64,000 nt of DNA, taken from the NCBI GenBank assembly GCA_023213395.1, contig CM041465.1, positions 72,981,741 to 73,045,740 of the forward strand, in the 5' to 3' direction. Shown piece after piece: positions 47,434-57,541 of this stretch. Position numbers and translations under genes: made by a program. The notes under the pieces were generated by a model. It did no database searches. It saw only the letters and a list, made by a program, of their open reading frames with translations, and was not told the DNA's origin. Source of the DNA: Cycas panzhihuaensis. Taxonomy: Eukaryota; Cycadophyta. The first letter of the stretch is position 1; each line of letters starts with the position of its first letter.

Positions 47434-47778
47434 TGTTACATAACCGCTAGTGGTTGGTAGGACCCTAATGAAGGTACCTTTGCTAGTAAAAGGTGGATGT
47501 TAATGTTAACTATTAAAAGGTGTCTATGGGCCGCTTAGGGCCACCTATGAAAATAATGGCCAAATGCCTCTCCAATTAGATTCATAGACTAAATGGCCAT
47601 TTTGCTTATTTAAGGCCTTATGGATGTAAAGGAAGTTGTTTTTTTTTAATGAGAAATTGTTGCGACCTATTTGGGATGAACTTTTGGTGCCCATTTTTGT
47701 GTTCATTTGTGCTCTATTTGTATTCTGCATTTCGGTTTTTTGATCACATGTAAAGGAATTTCTAAAGGAATCATATCA
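47434..47778 (+). repeat. element H 3' LTR, 345 bp
   Basis: TGTTACATAACCGC to GGAATCATATCA, followed by the GCAGG duplication. Confidence 0.97.
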
Positions 47779-47783
47779 GCAGG

Positions 47784-48290
47784 AAATTGATGGCAATCCT
47801 TCTACCATCTTCAACCTCTTCAACAGTGCGATGCTCCTATAACTAAGGTGTCCTAGATGATTATGTCAAAGTTTACTCACATCATCAGCGTTGGCGATAA
47901 ATGCATAAGAGTTCTTCTGAGATTGACTTCAAATAGCAATGACAGAGAAGTTCTGCTTCAAATCCTTAATCAAGCATCTATCATGTTATAGCTCCACCTT
48001 TATACCTTGTTTACAGGTCTCTCGGGCTAAAAGAAGGTTCAACTGCATCTTGGGTACATAGTATACCCCGATGAACTTACCACCTATAATGAATACTTCG
48101 TCGATACCTTCTACCAACAATACACGAGCATCCCCAAGGACGACTTCGGCACCACTACAAATTTCATTTACCATATCAAAATTGCACTTCTAGTAAGAAA
48201 TATGCTTCTGCGCTCCAGAGTCAAGAATCTAATAATCTCTTCGATCTAACTCGACTGATAAAGTTTTTGCTCTGACGCAATGAGCAACAA
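47784..48290 (-). pseudogene. element G pre-integrase start and protease
   Basis: The minus strand resumes G: the segment 47784-47880 encodes the pre-integrase LGHLSYRSIALLKRLKMVEGLPSIS-type region. Protease frame 47986-48174 has GDARVLLVEGIDEVFI and GVYYVPKMQLNLLLARE. The active site near 48205-48240 reads LDSGAQKHIS-like with a stop just before it. Confidence 0.85.
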
Positions 48291-48329
48291 CACTCTTTCC
48301 TTTATCATCCTAGCTTACTTTGTGCTTGT

Positions 48330-49084
48330 CACATCTCTTGAACGAACAGTTCATCTCTCTGTGACCATCCTTCTTGCAGTAATTGTATTTTCCATTGAAT
48401 TTCCTTTTTCCTGTGAACTTTCTCCAGACCTCTATATGAACTTCTCCTTCTGAGCAGGCTCCTTCCTCTGGGTCTTCATGGCTCAGGCCTGACTTGATTC
48501 AGAACCTCTAAGTATACCATGATGTTTCAGCTTGTCATCCTCCACCAGAATAAGAATTTTAAGATCATCAAAAGTCTCTGCCTCCATCACCTCATCTTTG
48601 CCATATATGGTCTAAAAAGTCGCGAACGCAACTAGCAGCTTTGACATGATTATCATGAATAACAACGCATCATCAGTCGAATTCTGCTTGAGTTCTTCTA
48701 GCTTATTCTTCAAGTTTGTGATCTTGTTCAGGTAGGAGTTGATATTGTTCTCATCTTCCACATGTGAATTGAGTAACTCCAACATTAGAGCAAAATGTCT
48801 ATTCGTCGTCTTTTTCTCAAAGGTTTCACATAGTTTTGTCCAAATTTCGTCTAGTTCATCTAGAATATGAACCAAAGCTCTTTGATTTAGTGTCAGTAAT
48901 AGTTTCAACAATTCCACGGACATAAACTTCTTCCATTCGAGTCGAACACACTATTTATGATCTAATGGAATCGTGTCCACCTTTGCCTTAGTGATACCCT
49001 ATTGTTGATTCACCATCAAAACAAGCTCCATATTGGCCTTCCATTCGCTAAAATTGTTATCATTGAAGGTAACCTTAGGCATGA
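48330..49084 (-). pseudogene. gag: element G gag with zinc knuckle
   Basis: Start ATG near 49082, but the second codon is TAG where D has GAG. The core frame 48612-48923 (LVHILDELDEIWTKLCETF, LALMLELL-type block) is the UBN2 gag and matches D. A knuckle near 48355-48395 reads YNYCKKDGHREMNC, with the first Cys changed to Tyr. Confidence 0.9.
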
Positions 49085-50459
49085 TGCACTACATCTCGAG
49101 AAACGAACTTCAACACAAGTCAAATGGCATCAAACGATTTTCTAATAGACCTTCTGGGCAAAAAATGCACTACTATGGTCTCCTCTAGCTCAAGCACACA
49201 CTCTCAGGGTACACCAAACACCATACATCCTCAAAATTCCTTTAAACGTACTCCAAAGTCTCAAAAAATAACCCTTAAGTCACTTGATAATATGCTCCAA
49301 GAACTAAGGAATCCTTTTCACAGCAATAATGCACAGTCTCCAAGCCAAAAACCACAAAAGACTCCTTCAATCCGCACTCAAAATGATTTGAGAACGTCTC
49401 AAATATGCTCAAAAGTGCTTCATATATCTTCACACTATGAAATATCATGTAATATCAATGGTAAAAAGGGCCTTTTTATAAAGTTATATGGAGGAGAATA
49501 TACCAAAGGGTATATTCTATGAGTTGCGACTTTCTAAAAAAAGGCTTTCGTCAGAATTAAACCCATGTGGAGATTTTATATTGAAATATATCAAGATATA
49601 TCACTTAAGTATAAATCTTAGCTAAAATATATCAAAACAATTATATAAATCTCTACGCATCTCACATGGAGAGATAAGAAGAAGAGCGGCAACCGCAAAC
49701 TTGAAGAAGAGGCTGTGGACCTGCGCACACCCTTATTCGGACTAACAGTTGTAGATATGGGTTTGCACTCACCCTTATGGTTGGTATATGGCCTAAACAT
49801 AGCCCAACCACCTTTGAAAGCATCCATCCAACCTTAATACAACTATTCTAAGCTCAACTCATGCATACAAGTCTCCAATACTCTCATAAATACACAAAAA
49901 ACTTCAATGAAGCTGCTTGCCTGAGTTTAAAAAAAACTAACTTCTATTGTTGTACACTTGTTCTAGCACTCATATATAGACAGAAAAACACCAGTACAGG
50001 CTCCAATCACGTCCACAGGTACTAGGAAGGAATTTGATAGCAAACAGTAGCAAAAAACATGCTTATTTCATTGATTTTTATGGTATTTTGATGAGAGATA
50101 TAATCGACTTACATGTATATAAGTGTCATTGTCTTCAAATTGTTTGATCTCCATTAGTACGCACTTCTACTGGCTCCCATAATATGTTTATTCACCAACA
50201 GTTTCGGATGACCCCCAATGAGCCACTTCTTTCCACATTCGTGGCCTGCATGTGTGAATATTGACCGCAACTGACCCTTATTCTTTGTTGATTAGTGATT
50301 TTCACTACTTCAACTACCACTGATCTGTTGTACTTGCTTCTGCACGTTGTTGGAGTTGATGGACCCTCATGACAAGTCTTGGGTTTGACGACTTCACCCG
50401 ACAACCAGCGATCTCACCACTCCGCCTAATGTTCAGCCTCAACTATGTAAGACCCTACG
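49085..50459 (-). other. element G leader
   Basis: About 1.4 kb between gag and PBS, matching the position of D's leader. The 132-codon frame on the plus strand at 49124-49522 is antisense to the element and has no motif. Confidence 0.65.
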
Positions 50460-50471
50460 GCTCTGATATCA
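50460..50471 (-). other. element G primer-binding site
   Basis: The minus strand reads TGATATCAGAGC directly after the 5' LTR end; one mismatch to the initiator-tRNA-Met PBS. Confidence 0.9.
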
Positions 50472-50794
50472 TATTCAGGAACATGAAATCATACAAGTAT
50501 GTTCCCATCCACAAAATCTTTAACCATACATAGCAAGCAAACAAAAATACACACAGAATACAGATGCATAGTATATAAGTTTTACATGGAAAAACCCTTT
50601 CGAGAAAAAACCCACCACAAAATATCCTTTCTGGATCACACTGATTATTTCATAAGGCTTGTATATTCTTCCAAGAGGTGTCACCCGACTAGGGTTGTGA
50701 CCCTCTGAATTCTTGGCACTTTTTCGCTAATCGTCGCTAGTTAAACCACAGTAACATTAACTTAGTGGCTTAACAAACAACTCACACGTTAACA
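50472..50794 (-). repeat. element G 5' LTR, 323 bp
   Basis: Plus strand TATTCAGGAACATG to CACACGTTAACA; a deletion near 50655 explains most of the length difference from 38089-38437. Followed by the ATATT duplication. Confidence 0.95.
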
Positions 50795-50978
50795 ATATTA
50801 TATAAATCTAATATCATATATTTGTATACATTATAGTTATCTTAATATTTTTAAAGAAAATATATATTATATATACACTAACATAAGTCGTCATTTTGAT
50901 ATTGCAAGTTTAGTTGGCATACCAACACATTGTAGGCATTTATTCACATTATCTATTTAAAATTTGGCATATAATTGG

Positions 50979-50980
50979 CA

Positions 50981-51021
<41 letters not shown>
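50979..51021. repeat. AC then AT microsatellite
   Basis: About 13 AC units followed by about 6 AT units, touching the left end of the inverted repeat. A TG tract of about 10 units lies at 51648-51667 on the far side. Confidence 0.9.
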
Positions 51022-51022
<1 letters not shown>

Positions 51023-51611
51023 GCTATTGAATATAATATTGGTGTAGACTATAATAATTCGTCATGACCTATAATGTGGTTTAGAAGTTGATATTATATG
51101 ACTCAATGTAGAGGTGAAGTTGGTATAGTAAGGTAATGGAAGGACAAGGTCTATTGTAATATCACACACTATATATTAGTGTGTGATATTACAATAGACC
51201 TTGTCCTTCCATTACCAACTTCACCTCTACATTGAGTCATATAATATCAACTTCTAAACCACATTATAAGACATGATGAATTATTATAGTCTACACCAAC
51301 ATTATATATATCACGCACTATATATTTACAATAGACCTTGTCCTTCCATTACCTTACTATACCAACTTTATCTCTACATTGAGTCATATAATATCAACTT
51401 CTAAACCACATTATAGGACATGACGAATTATTATAGTCTACACCAACATTATATATATCACGCACTATATATTTACAATAGACCTTGTCCTTCCATTACC
51501 TTACTATACCATCTTTACCTCTACATTGAGTCATATAATATCAACTTCTAAACCACATTATAGGACATGACAGATTATTATAGTCTACACCAACATTATA
51601 TTCAATAGCAT
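51021..51611. repeat. palindromic plus tandem repeat element (foldback/MITE-like)
   Basis: Ends ATGCTATTGAAT and ATTCAATAGCAT are inverted copies. A left arm of about 150 bp (51021-51173) is inverted against 51177-51303, with the centre near 51175. The right-arm unit is then repeated directly two more times; its landmark ACAATAGACCTTGTCC falls at 51191, 51328 and 51475. No coding capacity. It sits inside element L. Confidence 0.88.
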
Positions 51612-51931
51612 ATTTATCGACAGAAGGCAACATTACGCCTAATTGTTTTGTGTGTGTGTGTGTGTGTAGTACTAATTAGAGGCTTCACCTACTTTTTATA
51701 TCAATGATTATTTGTGCTAAATTGTAACCTTCATCACTTGATAAAATCCACACAATATATCATAATAAACAATGGTAATTTTACTTTCAAAACATTACCA
51801 TGGGATGTTCTCTATCAAAATACTAGAAGGAATGAGACCATTTAAATCCTACACGTAAATAAAATATGTCAAAAATCAAATATATCAAATTAAAATTGCT
51901 TTGTTCACCAAATTGAAAGATCAAGAAAAAT

Positions 51932-52183
51932 TTTGGCATCTCACAGTTCTATGGGTTTAAAAAATGTACTCTCGAATGGTTGCAAGAACTAGAAGACTTT
52001 TTTCTATGTCAAAACATTATAAACAATGAAGAGAAAATATTATATGCCACATTGTATATGTATAAAATGGCATTCAACAGGTGGAAAATTTTGTCGTAAG
52101 AATAAAAAAACGAGAACTATAAAACTATAACTTGGTAACTATTCTCAATAGCATTTAAAAATCAATTTAAAGAAGATGACAGC
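51932..52183 (+). pseudogene. gag: element L gag core
   Basis: Reading frame CTLEWLQELEDFFLCQNIIN, then EEKILYATLYMYKMAFNRWK and, after stops, ITW, AFKNQFKEDDS. This is the order of the Retrotrans_gag core in gypsy-type elements. Three stops interrupt it (two TAA at the end of the WK block, one TAA after ITW, where Trp/Gln codons may have decayed). No knuckle is recognised. Confidence 0.75.
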
Positions 52184-53524
52184 ATTGTTATTGAGGTACA
52201 AACTTTAAATACGAAATTTGCTACTGAAGTAAGCCCTAAAGAAAATCCAGTAACGTCAAAAGTAGATGAAGGAAGCAAAGAATCCCCTCACAAACGACAT
52301 TCAAATATCAATCAAAACTATATTCATCTCTAAAACTAATAAGTCTCAATGATGCACTATTATTGGTAGCAGTCCAAAAAGAAAAAGAGCAGCTGAGAAA
52401 GAATCAATAATTAACAAACATTCAAAAATATGCACATCCAAACATATCAATGAAAGTAATAAACTAGCAAAAATATAGACTTAAAATGTGAGAAATTCTA
52501 CAAAATCAAAGCAAATAAATACTTGTACTAAAAGAAAATTAGGTTATAAATACACAAATAAAAAAATCAAATGATGACAAAAATGAATCTATTATTGGAA
52601 ATGGGATAACTCAATAACTAATATGCCTCTTGTATCCACAAAGCATCCATATCGAAAACAACTTGAAAATAGATATCAACCTATTCAACCACTTTCACAT
52701 GCAAATATGGACCACAATTGGAAGGTTCAAAAAACCCACCTTTGCATACAAATGAGCATAGCAACTGGAAAATTCATAAATAAAATATCCCTACTCTTCA
52801 AATCATTTCCAAAATTTCTACTAAAGATGTCAATAGTAAGCAAGGACTTGATGATAGAATATCTCTCCAAAATTTTCCATCAAACAATAAATCCTCCAAC
52901 AAAGAATTAACTCCTGACATTGACAACAAGAAACAAGGTACACCTACCAATATCAAGAAATCAAGATTAACAACTAATGATGATAGTAAAACGAATCAAC
53001 CCCAAATAATAATATAAATATCAAGTCACAGGAAAAGGATCTTACAACATGGTCACTTCAGTATCACCCAATTACTATCACTTATCCGAGAACTGTCATC
53101 AGTACTTTCTTTATTCCCCTAAAAATTGAAAAAATTGAATTGGACATCTCCATAACTCAAATTCAAAATATGATAGGAAATCAACAAAAAATTCAGAAAA
53201 TCAAGATACCTAATTATAATTTTGAGTGGAAGATTCTGTGGGACGTCTTGACAACAATCCACTTGATAAATGAATATATCATGCCACTATTACAAAATCA
53301 AAAGTCTTATCAAACCAAAAGACAGTGATCTATAATGCCATGGTTCCATAAAAGATTAATGAGAATCTAGGACAAGGCATCTTTTGGACCACATGTTTAA
53401 CACTTCTTTTGTAACTTAAATTGACATGTAAATTTTGCAAATCTATACGACATTATGCTACTCACAGAAAGGCTATTCAATTCCAACAGCGTTCGAGGAT
53501 AAAGTCTTTCAAAAAATGAGAGCT
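52184..53524 (+). other. element L region after gag; Lys/Asn-rich, no pol domain
   Basis: About 1.3 kb up to the 3' LTR. Short plus-strand frames (52623-52910, 53140-53328) are Lys/Asn/Gln-rich without motif. No protease, RT, RNase H or integrase signature is seen. A purine-rich AAAAAATGAGAGCT lies at 53511-53524, directly before the LTR. Confidence 0.55.
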
Positions 53525-53763
53525 TGTAGTGAGCCTAAATGGTGTATTTACGCATAAATAATCATATTAGATTAGTGAAAGGTCATGTTTATTTATTAAT
53601 CGAACACATCCTTCCATAGATAGACTATAAATGCATTCATCTATGTAATATTGAATATCAATCAATCAATCATTTATCATTATTAATCAATTATCCTTTG
53701 GATATTGGGTCTTTGACCAAACTTGCCTCCTGTTTACAAGTGTGACCAGCCAGGGTCACCTCA
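53525..53763 (+). repeat. element L 3' LTR, about 239 bp
   Basis: TGTAGTGAGCC to GGTCACCTCA; close match to 36437-36679. Confidence 0.8.
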
Positions 53764-53870
53764 CTTACATTTATTCTCAAGTGCAAATCCCCCATTCTTC
53801 TCTTCTTTTGATATTGAAGATCCAATTTAAATTGGAGAAATCAATTCCAAGGTATTGCTATATATAAAGG
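53764..53870 (-). repeat. sixth copy of the 35836-36395 repeat unit, beyond element L
   Basis: CTTACATTTATTCTCAAGTG, the CCCCCATTCTTCTC block and CCAATTTAAATTGGAGAAAT occur in the inverted orientation, as at 36186-36290. This places the pre-insertion locus of L within the repeat array. Confidence 0.85.
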
Positions 53871-56564
53871 ATGCTAATGATCTGACATGGATGCAAAATA
53901 TGGGAGCTAGTGTCCCCACACAAGCATGGCAGAAAATTGAATGGATTTAGAAAATATTCATTCTCTATCCAATGAAAATAAAGAAAACTGCATCTTATCC
54001 ACTCCTTTAAGAACTTGACCCTATTCCCCTAGCGGCCAAACCAATGACTTGCTGTATGTGGTACAAGCTATAATTGATGAAAATGGACAAGGGTGGTCTC
54101 CCAGCACTCGTTTATTTAATTGGAAAAAAAAGAAAAAAATAGTGGGAATCAGACAAGTGGAAATGGCTGAGATGTTAGGGGTTGAAATCAAAACTATGCC
54201 TTTGAGACCTTGAGAAGCTTAAAAACTTGTTAACAAGTATGTTCTATGGCTAGATTCCCCCTCGCACGAATCAAAAAAAAAAAAATTGTATGTTCTATGG
54301 CCAACTTTAGAAGCTCCAAACTCTTCAAAACTAACGAAAAATATTACACTACAAAGAATCAATCAGCAATCAATTCAAACTTATTCATACTTGTCCAGGT
54401 TAACAAATATGAAGAAGTCATCATTTGTCAAATCAAGATGAACTCACATGTCTTACAACATGAGACAGGTAGGCAAGCAAGCCCAAAGATACATTTGGAA
54501 GAGAGACTATGTCATATTTGAAATTGGGAGATCTGGAAAAATGAAGATGAACAACATACTTTGTTAGTTTCAATATCTCTGAACAGAAACCTAGAGAGAA
54601 TTCCACCCTGCTATTCATACAAACAAAATGGATGTGCAAAATCTTTTCAAAACCTAAAGGACTAGGAAGCTCTATTTTAAAATTAGCATGATCTTATGAA
54701 GATGTTACAAGATACCATTAACTAATTTGGTCCAAGCAAACATTTACATTGATTCATTCATTCATTTGGCCATTGAAGGACAAGTCTTGCAAATAATTCA
54801 AGATATTCATAGGTTTCACATGCTTATAGGATCCTTCTGAAGCAGCATCAACACAGAAGCTCAATATGGATGGAGAAGCTATCATTCAGATGCACACAGA
54901 AAGGCCTTACTCTATACCGAACGCTTAGAACTAAAATTTAAGATGTATTTAAATTTTTTACTGAAGTCTCATAAGAAGGATGTACAGAAAAATTTGAATG
55001 TGTGGATTCAGCAGATCAAGTGATCCATTAACCAGGAAATGCAATCAAGTGGAAGCTGAAACAACTATAGTTTCTCCTTTTTTCTGAACTGGAACTAGGC
55101 TAAGAACAGAACTGGAATCTGGTCTGCCAAAGATTTGACACGACACTTGGCAAACCATTTAATTTCCACTGCATTTCAGCCATTCTCCTATTAACAGCTC
55201 AAAAAAAGTCTCAAACAACATAAAATAGGAAATAAATGTATTAATTAAATCTGAAATAATAAAGTGTTTACAAGAGCATGATGTGTATATTAGCTCAGTG
55301 TAATGAATGAGCTGTCCAAAATCCCAGCCATCATCAAAGACTCTAAATCTCCTACATGCCCACCCAGACAAATGAAACTGGAATATAGGGGAGAAACAGA
55401 AATATAGAAATGAAAGGCCAAGGGAAAAGACGCCTTTTGATTTTTCATTTTTTAACTTGCCAATTCAATGAACTGGAAACATTTTATTCCGATCATCATG
55501 ATGCCATTTGACCACAAGTTTAAATTTATGAAGTGGCAGTCCAAACTCTGGGTTAAGCAACCTTGATGCAGAAAGTGTGGCATATGAAAGCTGGCATATT
55601 ATAGAGATTAGCATTGAGGATAATAAAAGAGAACCCTTTAACTGGCATCATTTTGTTGACTAGTTGCAATGCTCTTGCCCTTGTATCCTTGTAACTAGAG
55701 TAATTTCGGCATTTTCCCTAATGATGGCCACGTTACATAGATCAGACAAAATATATATCGCAATATTCACAACGTGAAACATGCATTCAAATTTCTCACC
55801 TGTTATTCCCTGCTATGGACTCAACATCCTCTATTGATATTCTTCTTTTGCATCCATCAACCGAAAAATGATTTTTCTTCTAGGAAATGCTGATGCCTGT
55901 GAACTTGTTACCACTACAACTAATTGCAAAGCACACAACTTTGGAGTGCTTGCATCTCTCCTCATTTTTTGAATGTTGCCTCCTGCATAGATAATGCTCC
56001 TTGCATAAAAGAAGGTGAGATATAAATATAGAGAAAGATAGAATCAAAGTACCCTGACTGGCATGACACAATAACATTGCTCATAGAGACCTCCATTCAT
56101 GAATTCGAATGAATCCTCTGTACCTAGTTCAGGCGAAATTTGTTGATGTTGCAGGAGTAATTTGCCCTTGTCAACTTACGAGCCTCTAAGTCTTTACACA
56201 AGGAGGTAATTCCCCTTCATTCTTGAATTTAAATGAATCCTCAACAGCTACTATATTCAAAACTTTTTTATGTTGCTAGAGTAATTACTCTCATAGACTT
56301 ATAAGTCAAATTCTTTACATGAGAGTAATGTCCTGTTGTGAAGGTTGTTGAAACATTTCAGCAAAATAACTCCCATCCAGATATAGAGATATCAATGCTC
56401 ATTGGGGCTGTTGGTAGACTTGGACACAAAGTATCCTTCACATGTACTTGCCTGGTGGTATGATAGTATGGTCCTTGTTTATCCTCCATTCAGTGATCAT
56501 TGAATCTACAAAATCAGTAATGGAATTCATTATGGTTGCAGCAATATCATGTCAGTCAGCCATG
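53871..56564. other. no gene recognised
   Basis: About 2.7 kb. Plus-strand fragments at 53880-54980 read as broken protein-like coding (for example IVGIRQVEMAEMLGVEIKTM) that I cannot assign to a family. Right of 55000 I see no coding signal. It contains the 124-bp tandem duplication listed separately. Confidence 0.45.
56094..56340 (+). repeat. diverged tandem duplication, period about 124 bp
   Basis: CATTCATGAATTCGAATGAATCCTC at 56094 returns as CATTCTTGAATTTAAATGAATCCTC at 56218. Both are followed by TTGATGTTGC/TTTATGTTGC, a (G/A)GAGTAATT word and CTTTACA(C/T). Confidence 0.75.
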
Positions 56565-57065
56565 TGTTGAGGCCCAATCTTGATCTGCCACAATCGGTTT
56601 TAGTTTTTCAAGCATTGGTTTGCCTCATGTAGATATTGGTTTAACCTCTAGGTCTAACAATTAAAGATCAGGGTTTCCCATGTATTAGTTTACCCTCATT
56701 AGAATGTGTAATAATCTTATGCTATAATTTAATATTATGTATTAATGTGGCTTTACAAAGTAAATTATTAATTGGATTATGATAATACATGGCTTAAATA
56801 TGAAATCCGTTGAAAATTCGTTATCCAAATAAAGGATAAATATGTTATCCTCTCATTTACGTGGAAGAGAGGAAGGTGATTGTATTTTACACATTATATT
56901 ATATATTTTTTTATGAGGTGGTTTTCCTACCTTAAAGAGTTTTCCACCTGTCCAATCTCATGTACAGTTTTGTGTAATTGTTTAGAACTTGATTTATATT
57001 TAGCATTTAATGATTAATGTTTATTGTATGCAATTCATTTCCTCTACAAATTTAATGCTCCAACA
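56565..57065 (+). repeat. isolated 5' LTR, about 501 bp
   Basis: TGTTGAGGCCC to GCTCCAACA, bounded on the right by an exact PBS. No second copy in the window; the start is inferred from the TG. Only about 220 bases of its interior precede element M. Confidence 0.65.
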
Positions 57066-57077
57066 TGGTATCAGAGC
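57066..57077 (+). other. primer-binding site
   Basis: Exact TGGTATCAGAGC after CCAACA. Confidence 0.88.
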
Positions 57078-57296
57078 AAACACCGCAGTCACCAAGAGTT
57101 TCCCATGTTAACAAGTATATACTTTTCATTTTATTCATTTATTTGTTTGTTAATTCTCCATTAATGTGTGTTTTAAGTGTGCAGTTAGGCAAATACTCAA
57201 AAAAGGAGGGAGGACAACTAATTTGTTTTTGGTATGTGTGCGGAAGAATCATCAAAGAAGAATTTTGGGACTAAGAGTGCAATCAAAAGCACATTC

Positions 57297-57518
57297 TGTT
57301 GGAAAATAGACCTGCAATAAGATATTCGCAAACAGAACAAAAGCACCTCCACAGGATCAAACGGTACCCTTAAGGTACCTCCATTGTATTAACAAAACAT
57401 CATTACTACATCATACAATATGATACACTATGTTGTGTATTTATAATACACGTCAATATAGAGAGAGTGGGACCCACTTTTATGTGAGACAAAACAAATG
57501 TGTATTAATATTCCAACA
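57297..57518 (-). repeat. element M 3' LTR, 222 bp
   Basis: Perfect short inverted ends TGTTGGAA...TTCCAACA. A TATA-like TTTATAATAC lies near 57438. On the minus strand it is preceded by the tract AAGGGGGTG (57519-57527), the polypurine tract. No 5' partner found before 59551. Confidence 0.85.
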
Positions 57519-57541
57519 CACCCCCTTAATGCACATTTGGG

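Larger units (their letters stand above)
41190..47778 (+). mobile_element. element H: full-length Ty3/gypsy chromovirus inserted in G
   Basis: Two 345-bp LTRs (41190-41534, 47434-47778), PBS, gag, protease, RT, RNase H, integrase, chromodomain and polypurine tract in gypsy order. Perfect 5-bp duplication GCAGG (41185-41189 and 47779-47783). 6589 bp. LTRs differ at roughly one base in ten by eye, so it is not recent. Stops and frameshifts throughout; same family as C. Confidence 0.97.
38089..50794 (-). mobile_element. element G: full-span copia retrotransposon, same family as D, hosting H
   Basis: LTRs 38089-38437 and 50472-50794 with a perfect 5-bp duplication ATATT (38084-38088 and 50795-50799). 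Minus-strand copia order from gag (49084) to RNase H (about 38440). Insertion H (41190-47778) splits it in the pre-integrase finger. About 6.1 kb without H. LTR, gag, protease and RT sequences match D closely in the opposite orientation. All domains have stops. Confidence 0.96.
36437..53763 (+). mobile_element. element L: gypsy-like LTR element with gag only, hosting G (and H)
   Basis: Similar LTRs at 36437-36679 and 53525-53763 in the same orientation. A PBS lies two bases after the first and a purine-rich tract before the second. After subtracting nested G, about 4.6 kb remain, with a gag core at 51932-52183 and no protease, RT or integrase. Flanks CTCTC and CTTAC are a poor target duplication, but repeat-unit sequence sits on both sides. 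Boundaries inferred. Confidence 0.7.

Noticed and set aside
49124-49522. 132-codon plus-strand frame
   Set aside because: Antisense to the leader of G, with no domain and no counterpart in D.
51021-51611. CRISPR-like array
   Set aside because: Units of 137-147 bp repeat directly without unique spacers, one copy is inverted, and the setting is a plant genome.
53880-54980. Broken coding fragments resembling a protein
   Set aside because: Fragments in changing frames without any known motif; too weak to name a product.
52000-55000. Endogenous pararetrovirus
   Set aside because: No RT, movement-protein or coat-protein signature; the gag core near 51932 with paired LTRs and PBS fits an LTR retrotransposon better.
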